Source: Bacteroidales bacterium (GTDB taxonomy: Bacteria > Bacteroidota > Bacteroidia > Bacteroidales > UBA932). Taken from it: DNA of 32,115 bases. Each line of letters begins with the position of its first letter. The stretch's first letter is position 1. The position numbers and the translations under genes were made by a program. The DNA is taken from contig JAEETO010000017.1 of NCBI GenBank assembly GCA_016290385.1, positions 1 through 32,115 on the forward strand. The letters run 5' to 3'. Under the pieces are notes generated by a model. It made no database searches and was not told where the DNA came from. It saw only the letters and a list, made by a program, of their open reading frames with translations. Of the stretch, positions 1 through 9,280 are shown piece by piece.

Positions 1-1219
1 TCTTGTCGAGGTCGCCGGCCAGGCAGACCTTGAACAGGTAGAGCGGATAGATATCCATCGGAAGCATCTTGCCGTAGACGTCGTTCATCAGGAACGGGCG
101 TTCGCCGCCGTTCTCGTTGGTGTCCATGTAGTATTTCTTGCGGCGCATGAAGGCCGGATAGGAACGCGACACGGAGAACTTCCTGCTGCGGAGCGGGTTC
201 ATCCAGCCGAACATCTCGTAATAGTTACCTTCCTTAAGCAGGCTTACCTGGTTGTGGTAGAAGCCCAGGAAGCCTTCGCGGCCGACAGTCTCGCCCGTGA
301 GGACGTCACCGCTGATCACTCGGATGTCACCCGAGGCGAAGAAAGCGGAGAGCTGTTGCATGCTGACACCGGCGGGCACTTCGGCATACGCCGGCTTGAC
401 GGCGGCCGGACCGGCCACGGCGATGATGCGGCGGGTGTCGTACTCGCCCTTGAGCATGAAGCGGCCGATGACGGCCACCAGGTGAAGGTCGACCGTCCAA
501 ACCACTTCGCCCTTGTTGATGGGGCTGATGTGGTTGATCTGCACGCCGACGTTACCGGCCGGGTGCGGACCCGAGAACTGGTGCATGACCACGCCGGTCA
601 GCTTGTGGAACTCACTGCCGGAGAACTGTTCGGCAGGCAGGGAGAGATGGACGCCGCCACGGGTCAGACGGCCCAGGGCATCGATGCCGGCCTGGATGGC
701 GGCGACATCACCCTTGAGGGCGAATTCGGGATCGGCACCCAGAGGAGCCGTGTTCATCCCGGAAATGAAAATGGCTTTGGGCTCTGCTTCAGGATCGGCG
801 ATGGTGCCGAAGGGACGCTGTTTGATGCAGGGCCACAGACCGCACTGCAGCAGCAGTTCGGTCATGCCTTTCTTGTCGAGGGAAGCGGCCTTGGGCACGT
901 CGACCTTGACCGACTCATTCTTCCCGTCGGCTTTGATCCGGACTTCGAGGAGTTTGCGCTTGTCACCGCGGATCACCGCATCGACCTGGCCGCTGACCGG
1001 CGAGCAGAACACCATCGTGGTGTACTTTTTGTCGGCAAAGAGCGGCGTGCCGGCCTTGACGCTGTCTCCCTCCTTCACCAGGAGCCGGGGTACCAGCCCG
1101 CGGAAATCGGTCGGTTTGACAGCCACCAGATCCGGAGCGACGCGTGCAGTCACCTCACAAAGGGCTTTCCCCGCAATCGGGAGATCCAGGCCCTTTTTCA
1201 ATCTGATTTGATCTGACAT
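1..1219 (-). CDS. nqrA: Na+-translocating NADH-quinone reductase subunit A (partial, C-terminus outside window)
   Basis: Subunit A of the six-subunit Na+-pumping NADH:quinone oxidoreductase, the peripheral membrane-associated subunit linked to quinone binding. The minus strand is open from an ATG at 1219 to the window edge, giving about 406 of the usual roughly 450 residues. The translation begins MSDQIRLKKGLDLPIAGKA, followed by the typical NqrA stretch on making and keeping a lipoyl-like N-terminal fold (VKPTDFRGLVPRLLVKEGD) and the conserved HQFSGPHPAGNVGVQINHI segment near residue 200. The C-terminal part has the expected RRKKYYMDTNENGGERPF region. A TAACTTTG promoter box lies about 40 bases upstream on the same strand. 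nqrA is normally first in nqrABCDEF, so the rest of the operon should lie left of this window. Identification is firm; only the far C-terminus is unseen. Confidence 0.95.
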   Translation of the reverse strand, partial: MSDQIRLKKGLDLPIAGKALCEVTARVAPDLVAVKPTDFRGLVPRLLVKEGDSVKAGTPLFADKKYTTMVFCSPVSGQVDAVIRGDKRKLLEVRIKADGKNESVKVDVPKAASLDKKGMTELLLQCGLWPCIKQRPFGTIADPEAEPKAIFISGMNTAPLGADPEFALKGDVAAIQAGIDALGRLTRGGVHLSLPAEQFSGSEFHKLTGVVMHQFSGPHPAGNVGVQINHISPINKGEVVWTVDLHLVAVIGRFMLKGEYDTRRIIAVAGPAAVKPAYAEVPAGVSMQQLSAFFASGDIRVISGDVLTGETVGREGFLGFYHNQVSLLKEGNYYEMFGWMNPLRSRKFSVSRSYPAFMRRKKYYMDTNENGGERPFLMNDVYGKMLPMDIYPLYLFKVCLAGDLDK

Positions 1220-1260
1220 GAAATTATCTGGTTAATAGTAAATATTTTACAATAGTCCGG

Positions 1261-1268
1261 CAAAGTTA
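1261..1268 (-). promoter_or_regulatory. -7 promoter box for nqrA
   Basis: Reads TAACTTTG on the minus strand, a match to the Bacteroidota TAnnTTTG -7 element, about 41 bases upstream of the nqrA start. It is back-to-back with the uvrD box at 1295-1302; 26 bases separate the two. Confidence 0.6.
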
Positions 1269-1294
1269 CCTATAAATTGTCACTAAAAAAAGTA

Positions 1295-1302
1295 TATTTT
1301 TG
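1295..1302 (+). promoter_or_regulatory. -7 promoter box for the UvrD/PcrA helicase gene
   Basis: Reads TATTTTTG, a full match to TAnnTTTG. It ends only 4 bases before the ATG at 1307, so transcription would start at or within a few bases of the start codon. The helicase mRNA may therefore be leaderless or start at a slightly later codon. Confidence 0.6.
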
Positions 1303-1306
1303 CACT

Positions 1307-3715
1307 ATGATGGACAATTCGAAAACAGACCTGTTTGAAGGGTTGAACAGCGCGCAGAAAGCGGCTGTCTTGTGTACGGAAGGGCCCTCGCTCATCATTG
1401 CGGGCGCCGGTTCCGGGAAGACGAGGGTGCTGACCTGCCGGGTCGCACACATTCTGGAGGGAGACTGCAGGCCTGGCGAGGTACTGGCCCTGACTTTCAC
1501 CAAAAAAGCTGCCGGAGAGATGAAGGAGCGCGTAGCGCTGCTGGTGGGTGATCGGAAGGCACGCTGGATCCAGATGGGCACGTTCCATTCGATCTTCATC
1601 CGTTTCCTGCGGGAATATGCCGCCCTGCTCGGCTACCCACAGAATTTCACCATTTACGACCAGACCGATTCACGCAGTGTCATCAAGCAGTGCGTCAAGG
1701 AATTGGAACTGGACGACAAGACGTACAAGCCTGCCACGGTGCAAAGCGTCATCTCGATGGCCAAGAACAACCTGATCACCGTCGCCGCCTACCGGAACAA
1801 CCCCGAACTGACGGAAAGCGACCGCGCCGCCCGCCGGCCCCGCACCGCCGACATCTACGAGCGCTACCAGCAGAAATGCCTGACGGCCGGCGCCATGGAT
1901 TTCGATGACATCCTGCTCAACATGAACATCCTGCTCCGACATTTCCCCGAGGCCCGCGACAGTATCGCCTCCCGCTTCCGCTACATCCTCGTGGACGAGT
2001 ACCAGGATACGAACCATGCACAGTATTCGATCCTGCGCCAGCTGGCCGAACCGCACCACAACATCTGCGTGGTGGGCGATGACGCGCAGAGCATCTACGG
2101 CTTCCGCGGCGCCCGCATCGAGAACATCCTCCGTTTCAAGAAAGACTATCCCGAAGCCAGGGAATTCAAGCTCGAGCAGAACTACCGCTCCACGCAGACC
2201 ATCGTGGCCGCCGCCAACAGCCTGATCGCCCACAACGAGCAGCGCCTTCGCAAGGAGTGCTTCTCCACCGCCGGCGCCGGCGAGAAGATCGGTGTCATCA
2301 AGGCTTACACCGAAAGCGAAGAAGCCCATCTGATCGCCTCGTCGATCGTAGAGCGCATCTATAGCGACAAGGCCTCTTACGACGCCTTCGCCATCCTCTA
2401 CCGCACCAACGCCCAGAGCCGGGCGCTCGAGGAAGCGCTGCGCAAACGCAACCTCCCTTTCCGCATCTACGGCGGACATTCGTTCTATGAACGGGCCGAG
2501 ATCAAGGACATGCTGGCCTATTTCAAGCTCGTGGTGAATCCGCAGGACAACGAATCGTTCCGGCGCATCATCAACGTCCCGGGCCGCGGCATCGGCGACA
2601 CCACCATCGACCGGCTCGCCGCCGCAGCAGCAGCCGCCGGCAGCACGCTCTACAACGCGCCTCTGCTCAAAAACGAGAAACTCTACGCCGTCGGGCTGAA
2701 AGACGCCGCCATCCGCAAGCTGCGCGAGTTCGTAACCCTGATGGAAAGCCTCATCGAGCGGGCCGAAACGGCCGACTGCTACGACCTGGCCGTGGAAATC
2801 GGCAACAAGACCGGCTACCTGGCCGCCCTGAAGGCCGACACATCGCCCGAAGGCATGGGACGCTTCGAGAACGTCGAGGAACTCTTCAACAGCATCAAGG
2901 AATTCAGCGAAGAAGAGACGGAGATGCGGACGGTCCTGTCGGAAGACGGAGAAGAACCCGTCGACACTACGGTCCGCCTGAGCGACTACCTCGAAAACAT
3001 CTACCTGATGAGCGAGGTGGAGAAAGACGACAGTCAGGACCAGGAGCGCGACCAGACCAACAAGATCACGCTGATGACCGTCCACTCTGCCAAAGGCCTG
3101 GAATTTCCCTATGTCTATGTCGCCGGCATGGAAGAGAACCTCTTCCCTTCCGAGAACATGAACGGTTCGCTGAAAGAGCTGGAAGAGGAGCGGCGCCTGT
3201 TCTACGTGGCGATCACCCGCGCCGCCAAGGTCGTCACGGTATCCTATGCCCAGAACCGCCGGAAATGGGGCAGCGAGACTTCCAACCGGCCTTCGCGCTT
3301 CCTGAAAGAGATTGACCGGAAGTACTATGCCGTCGAGCCGGACTCCTGGCAGGACCGCTACGATCCCTTCCCCCAGACGCGCTTCAAGGCCTCCGATTTC
3401 CAGACTTACCGGCAGCCGCGCGAGAGCTACCCGCGGAGCAGCCAGCCCGTCCGCCCGGCAGCACCGGTCCAGCCCCGGACGGCCCGGCCCATCCCCGCGA
3501 CGCCCACGGCACCAGCCCATACACCCTCGTCCGGATTCGCCCCATCGCCTGTCGCTGCCCTGCAGGTCGGGCAGCGCGTCGAACACGATCGTTTCGGTTA
3601 TGGAAAAATCCTATCGCTGGAAGGCGACGGCCCCAACAGAAAGGCTGTTGTCGCCTTCGACAACAGCGGACAAAAAACACTTCTGCTAAAATTTGCTAAA
3701 CTTCGCATAGTCTAG
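1307..3715 (+). CDS. uvrD: UvrD/PcrA-type ATP-dependent DNA helicase (SF1A)
   Basis: A 3'-5' superfamily 1A DNA helicase used in nucleotide excision repair, mismatch repair and removal of stalled proteins from DNA. With the ATG at 1307 it has 802 residues. Visible motifs in order: Walker A GAGSGKT (33-39), motif II LVDEYQDTN (228-236), motif III VVGDDAQSIYGFRGA (255-269), motif IV QNYRS (291-295), motif V LMTVHSAKGLEFPYV and motif VI VAITRAAK. A Pro/Ala-rich linker follows, then a C-terminal Tudor/KOW-like domain (VGQRVEHDRFGYGKILSLEG) as in PcrA. An upstream TTG at 1277 would add ten residues but lies upstream of the promoter box, so ATG 1307 or the adjacent ATG 1310 is preferred. UvrD versus PcrA naming is a convention; the function is the same class. 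Confidence 0.95.
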   Translation: MMDNSKTDLFEGLNSAQKAAVLCTEGPSLIIAGAGSGKTRVLTCRVAHILEGDCRPGEVLALTFTKKAAGEMKERVALLVGDRKARWIQMGTFHSIFIRFLREYAALLGYPQNFTIYDQTDSRSVIKQCVKELELDDKTYKPATVQSVISMAKNNLITVAAYRNNPELTESDRAARRPRTADIYERYQQKCLTAGAMDFDDILLNMNILLRHFPEARDSIASRFRYILVDEYQDTNHAQYSILRQLAEPHHNICVVGDDAQSIYGFRGARIENILRFKKDYPEAREFKLEQNYRSTQTIVAAANSLIAHNEQRLRKECFSTAGAGEKIGVIKAYTESEEAHLIASSIVERIYSDKASYDAFAILYRTNAQSRALEEALRKRNLPFRIYGGHSFYERAEIKDMLAYFKLVVNPQDNESFRRIINVPGRGIGDTTIDRLAAAAAAAGSTLYNAPLLKNEKLYAVGLKDAAIRKLREFVTLMESLIERAETADCYDLAVEIGNKTGYLAALKADTSPEGMGRFENVEELFNSIKEFSEEETEMRTVLSEDGEEPVDTTVRLSDYLENIYLMSEVEKDDSQDQERDQTNKITLMTVHSAKGLEFPYVYVAGMEENLFPSENMNGSLKELEEERRLFYVAITRAAKVVTVSYAQNRRKWGSETSNRPSRFLKEIDRKYYAVEPDSWQDRYDPFPQTRFKASDFQTYRQPRESYPRSSQPVRPAAPVQPRTARPIPATPTAPAHTPSSGFAPSPVAALQVGQRVEHDRFGYGKILSLEGDGPNRKAVVAFDNSGQKTLLLKFAKLRIV

Positions 3716-3802
3716 CCTATGAAACATCCGGAAAACGGCATAGGTTTTGCAATTTTTTGCCTCGAAGTTTTTCATAGTTTAAGTTTAAGTTTAGGTTAGT
3801 AG

Positions 3803-3833
3803 GAGGGCTCATTCCCGGCAGGAATGCGCCCTC
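3803..3833. terminator. Hairpin between convergent uvrD and the split rsmF genes
   Basis: GAGGGC (3803-3808) pairs with GCCCTC (3828-3833). An inner stem ATTCC/GGAAT (3811-3815 with 3821-3825) closes a CGGCA loop, with a two-base internal loop on each side. There is no long T-tract on either strand, so it may act as a weak bidirectional terminator or mRNA 3'-end hairpin for the two converging genes. Confidence 0.5.
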
Positions 3834-3839
3834 TGAAAT

Positions 3840-4223
3840 TTATGCCTGCATCCTGATGCGACGTGAAGACGGCAACAGAGAATTGGTGCGGTTGCCGAGG
3901 TTTTTGACGAAACCGAGGCCAAGGCCCTGATAGGTCAGCAGAAGATAGCCACGGGGGGCTTCCGGCAGGACGAGGGATTCTTTCGACAGAAACTTCAGGG
4001 CGTCCTCGCGTGAGACTTCGACGATTTCGTAGGACAAGCCTTCCAGCGGGACGCGCTCGACAGCCAGGGCGTAGTCGGCCTCGGGGACGAGGTCGCGGCC
4101 TTTGCGGGTGGCGACAGCCGTGCCGGAAGCGATGACCCGCAGCGTCTTCTCGAGCTGCGGCAGCGCCGCCGCCAGCGGCTCGCTCAGCTGTTTGACCATT
4201 TCCTTTCTTTCAAGCTGTTTCAT
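3840..4223 (-). CDS. C-terminal (PUA-like) part of an RsmF-type rRNA methyltransferase, separate ORF
   Basis: A 127-residue ORF starting MKQLERKEMVKQLSEPL and ending FVKNLGNRTNSLLPSSRRIR. The region GTAVATRKGRDLVPEADYALAV followed by RGYLLLTYQGLGLGFVKNLGNR corresponds to the C-terminal RNA-binding domain that follows the catalytic domain in RsmF-like m5C methyltransferases. Its ATG overlaps the upstream stop as ATGA (4223-4220), so translation would be coupled to the catalytic ORF. Inserting one G in the G5 run at 4231-4235 (minus-strand reading) would fuse the two ORFs into one of about 420 residues. It is therefore either a gene fission, a slippage site, or a single-base sequence error or mutation. 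Confidence 0.75.
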   Translation of the reverse strand: MKQLERKEMVKQLSEPLAAALPQLEKTLRVIASGTAVATRKGRDLVPEADYALAVERVPLEGLSYEIVEVSREDALKFLSKESLVLPEAPRGYLLLTYQGLGLGFVKNLGNRTNSLLPSSRRIRMQA

Positions 4224-5095
4224 CGGCTGTCCCCCTTCCGCAAAAGCGCGGCGAAAAAGCCTTCTCCCCGGTCTTCTCCCGGATAGAAGTGCCGCATGTC
4301 CAGGCATTCTGCGCCCAGTTCGCGGCAGATCCAATCTACGTTGTCTTCGTCTTCCTGCCGGTTGAACGTGCAGGTCGAATAGATCAGGAAACCGCCGGTC
4401 TTGAGCGACGGCCAGAAATCCGCCAGGATCCGCCGCTGCCGCGCCGCACAGAGAGCAACGTTGGCAGGCGACCATTCTGCCACGGCCCTTTCATCCTTAC
4501 GGAACATGCCTTCCCCCGAGCAGGGCGCATCGACGACAGCGATGTCGAAAAAGTCGCGCAGACTGCCGAAGGCGGCCGGATCGGACTGCGTGACGGCGAC
4601 GTTGGAGAGGCCCCAGCGGGCCACGTTCTCCGCCAGGACCGTGGCGCGCGAAGGAACTACCTCGTTGGCCACCATCAGGGACGTATCGTCCAGGTGTGAC
4701 AGCAGTTGCGTAGTCTTTCCGCCCGGCGCCGCACACAGGTCCAGGACCCGTAAGGTCTCCTTTCCCAGCATCGCCTTCGCCCGCTCGAACAAATTCCCGA
4801 CATACATAGACGAAGCCTCCTGCACATAGTAGGCGCCCGCGTGAAACAGCGGGTCGAGCGTAAATGAGGGCCTGTCGTTCAGATAGAAAGCCTCCTCCGA
4901 AGCCCAGGGAACCGGATCGCCGGCCAGGGTGCCGAAATGCGCACGCAGAGCAGGAAGCATCAGCTTGCGCGGATTCACGCGCACCGACACCGCGGGCTCT
5001 CCTGCCATCGCCGAAAGCACCTGCTCAGCCCGCTCCGGGCCAAGAGAATCGCGCATTTCGTTGATAAATTCCGCAGGAAACATTAATTTTGCCAT
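4220..5095 (-). CDS. rsmF: RsmF/NOL1-NOP2-Sun family rRNA (cytosine-C5)-methyltransferase, catalytic part
   Basis: Transfers a methyl group from S-adenosylmethionine to cytosine C5 in ribosomal RNA; the Bacteroidota RsmF-like proteins are inferred to act on 16S rRNA. Of 291 residues, the SAM-binding motif RVLDLCAAPGGKTTQL lies at 116-131, motif IV DAPCSGEG with C192 at 189-196, and motif VI STCTF with C242 at 240-244. These are the two cysteines expected for an m5C enzyme. The ORF ends just after GEGFFAALLRKG, where the family normally continues through a linker into a PUA-like domain; that domain sits in the next ORF, overlapping by ATGA. The exact target base cannot be told from sequence. 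A TACCTTTG box lies 15 bases upstream of the start. Confidence 0.85.
   Translation of the reverse strand: MAKLMFPAEFINEMRDSLGPERAEQVLSAMAGEPAVSVRVNPRKLMLPALRAHFGTLAGDPVPWASEEAFYLNDRPSFTLDPLFHAGAYYVQEASSMYVGNLFERAKAMLGKETLRVLDLCAAPGGKTTQLLSHLDDTSLMVANEVVPSRATVLAENVARWGLSNVAVTQSDPAAFGSLRDFFDIAVVDAPCSGEGMFRKDERAVAEWSPANVALCAARQRRILADFWPSLKTGGFLIYSTCTFNRQEDEDNVDWICRELGAECLDMRHFYPGEDRGEGFFAALLRKGDSR
5084..5091 (+). promoter_or_regulatory. Candidate -7 box for the Nudix gene, inside the rsmF start region
   Basis: Reads TAATTTTG on the plus strand, 33 bases upstream of the Nudix ATG, and overlaps codons 2-4 of rsmF on the other strand. With the rsmF box at 5110-5117 it makes a face-to-face promoter pair whose predicted start sites nearly coincide. 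Confidence 0.45.
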
Positions 5096-5109
5096 CGCTT
5101 ATATTCATA

Positions 5110-5117
5110 CAAAGGTA
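5110..5117 (-). promoter_or_regulatory. -7 promoter box for rsmF
   Basis: Reads TACCTTTG on the minus strand, 14 bases between the box and the rsmF start codon at 5095, predicting a leader of only several bases. Confidence 0.55.
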
Positions 5118-5124
5118 GCAAAAA

Positions 5125-5601
5125 ATGCAGAACGTCTATTTCGAGCGCGAACGCATCTGCGTCGATGACGCCAGTTTCGCGGAATTCTGTTCCAACTTCG
5201 TGGAAGTACCCGCCGGCGGCGGACTGGTCCGCAACCGGGATGGAAAATACCTGCTTATCTACCGGCATGGCCTCTGGGACCTGCCCAAAGGCAAGCAGGA
5301 GCCGGGCGAGTCAATCGAGACCTGCGCCTTGCGCGAGGTCGAAGAAGAGACCGGACTCCACAATCTCCAGCTCGGCGAACGCATCTGCATCACCCACCAC
5401 ACCTATCATCTGTTCGGTGAAAAAATCCTCAAGCATACATATTGGTATGCCATGTACGACGACCGCGAAGAGCCGCTCCTCCCTCAGCTGGAAGAAGACA
5501 TCTCACGGGCGGAATGGGTAGAAAAAGAGCGCCTTCCGGAATATCTGGAAGGCACCTATCCCTCGATCGTCGAAGTATTCGTCAGCGCAGGTCTGTTATG
5601 A
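5125..5601 (+). CDS. Nudix family hydrolase
   Basis: Nudix enzymes hydrolyse nucleoside diphosphates linked to another moiety; the substrate here is not predictable. Of 158 residues, the complete Nudix box Gx5Ex7REUxEExGU runs from G56 to L78 with R70, E71, E74 and E75 in place, preceded by GLWDLPKGK, typical of the MutT-like fold. There is no second domain apart from about 25 N-terminal residues. The start codon is 29 bases from the divergent rsmF start. Its last 20 bases overlap the 3' end of the LolA-like gene on the opposite strand. The family is certain, the biochemical role open. Confidence 0.9.
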   Translation: MQNVYFERERICVDDASFAEFCSNFVEVPAGGGLVRNRDGKYLLIYRHGLWDLPKGKQEPGESIETCALREVEEETGLHNLQLGERICITHHTYHLFGEKILKHTYWYAMYDDREEPLLPQLEEDISRAEWVEKERLPEYLEGTYPSIVEVFVSAGLL

Positions 5602-6007
5602 TGGTGTCTTCCCCGAAGAGTTCGGGGTCGATGATGAAGAAAGTGCCCGACCAGGGCTCTTTCTGTATCTTCATATCCGTCAGGGTAATCGTGTAGTTTT
5701 CGTAATCGATGACGGCTTTGTCGCCGGTCGCCTTGTTGATGGAGATATCCTTCAGGAAGGAAACGTCGTTCTTCTCGATCACCAGCTCATCGCTTTTCGG
5801 CGAATAGATCCAGCGGTCCTTGCCGTTGCACCAGACCTGCAGCCATTCCGTCTCCAACCGGTAGCAGTCGTCCTGCACATAGCCCTTCCCCGAAGCGACG
5901 GTCTTTTCCGTAGTTTTGTCGACCATCGTGAACTGGCATGAAAAGCGCTGCTGGGCACCGGCTGCGGTGCAGAGCAGAAGGGTCAGAAGGAAAAAGAGGC
6001 GTTTCAT
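5582..6007 (-). CDS. LolA-like putative outer-membrane lipoprotein carrier protein
   Basis: A 141-residue exported protein. The N-terminus is a signal peptide (KRLFFLLTLLLCTAAGAQ) with probable cleavage after the AGA near residue 18. The mature part (FSCQFTMVDKTTEKTVASGKGYVQDDCYRLETEWLQVWCNGKDRWIYSP) follows the LolA-like pattern of a half-barrel that carries lipids or lipoproteins through the periplasm. It is last in an operon after ftsK, with 13 bases between the genes; a LolA-like gene directly after ftsK is a recurring Bacteroidota arrangement. Its 3' end overlaps the Nudix gene by 20 bases. LolA function is inferred from fold family and position; sequence similarity to classical LolA is low. 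Confidence 0.75.
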   Translation of the reverse strand: MKRLFFLLTLLLCTAAGAQQRFSCQFTMVDKTTEKTVASGKGYVQDDCYRLETEWLQVWCNGKDRWIYSPKSDELVIEKNDVSFLKDISINKATGDKAVIDYENYTITLTDMKIQKEPWSGTFFIIDPELFGEDTIITDLR

Positions 6008-6020
6008 GACTCAATCATTT

Positions 6021-8558
<2,538 letters not shown>

Positions 8559-8560
8559 GG

Positions 8561-9205
8561 TTATTTCTTCCGTTTCCAGTTACGGTTCTTCTTGTTGTTG
8601 CCGCCAAAGTTGCCGCCATTCTGGCTGCCCACGCTGATGCCCGGGCGGGCAAAGTTGGCATTCTGGGAAATAGCGCCGAGATGGATGTCTTCCGGCACTT
8701 TGAGCTTGCCGTCGGAAAGACGCTCGATATCGGCGAAAATGGTCTCCTCGGAAACGTTGTCCTTGTTCCAGATGAGATATTGCTGGCGCATGTAGAGGGC
8801 CAGCGTGCGGATCATCTCTTTCTTGAGATCGTCGTCCTCGCGGTCGGCGATCAGGTTGATCATGTTCTCGATGTTGCGGCCATAGCAGGCTGCCCTGACA
8901 GGCTTCTCGGGAAGCTTGATCACGTCGGGACGTTCTTCGAACTGCTGGGGCGTCGGTGCAGGATACGGCGCGTCGATGTCGAGGTCGAAGCCGCCGATCA
9001 CCTGGGCATGGTCCCAGAGTTTATGCTTATAGTCGTTCAGTTCGCGGATCTGGGGATTGAGGATGCCCATTACCTGCACGACGGCCCGCATCTGCTCGCT
9101 GCGTTTCTCCTTGTCTTCGATGGCTTTCACCTGTTCGATCATCTTCTGCACGTGCCGGCCGTATTCAGGAAGGACCAGTTTCTCTCGCTGTGTATTGTAA
9201 TCCAT
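8561..9205 (-). CDS. DUF4290 domain protein upstream of ftsK
   Basis: A 214-residue protein of the Bacteroidota-specific DUF4290 family, of unknown function. It begins MDYNTQREKLVLPEYGRHVQ, typical of that family, and is largely helical and polar with no signal peptide, so probably cytoplasmic. The C-terminal tail (about 190-214) is rich in Gly, Asn, Lys and Arg and ends in a basic stretch that could touch nucleic acid or membrane. It is the first gene of the DUF4290–ftsK–LolA-like unit, two bases before ftsK, which suggests a role near chromosome segregation or the division septum. That role is inference from position only. Transcription probably starts from the TATCTTTG box 28 bases upstream. 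Confidence 0.8.
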   Translation of the reverse strand: MDYNTQREKLVLPEYGRHVQKMIEQVKAIEDKEKRSEQMRAVVQVMGILNPQIRELNDYKHKLWDHAQVIGGFDLDIDAPYPAPTPQQFEERPDVIKLPEKPVRAACYGRNIENMINLIADREDDDLKKEMIRTLALYMRQQYLIWNKDNVSEETIFADIERLSDGKLKVPEDIHLGAISQNANFARPGISVGSQNGGNFGGNNKKNRNWKRKK

Positions 9206-9232
9206 AAAGCGGTTTTACCTTAATTTAACTTA

Positions 9233-9261
9233 CAAAGATACTCTATTAATTTTTATCTTTG
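9233..9261. promoter_or_regulatory. Bidirectional promoter: DUF4290 operon / rfbD
   Basis: The left box (9233-9240) reads TATCTTTG on the minus strand; the right box (9254-9261) reads TATCTTTG on the plus strand. Thirteen AT-rich bases lie between. Including two flanking bases on each side the sites form a perfect 10-base inverted repeat (9231-9240 and 9254-9263). The two polymerase footprints would overlap, so firing should be mutually exclusive. Confidence 0.7.
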
Positions 9262-9280
9262 TACAAATTTTTGTGGACAG

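Noticed and set aside
254..1216. Plus-strand reading frame of 320 residues at the left edge
   Set aside because: Antisense of nqrA, which is clear on the minus strand and open to the window edge.
1670..3586. Long minus-strand reading frame of 638 residues opposite uvrD
   Set aside because: It is the antisense shadow of a GC-rich gene with full helicase motifs on the plus strand. The product is Val/Gly/Asp-rich with no domain.
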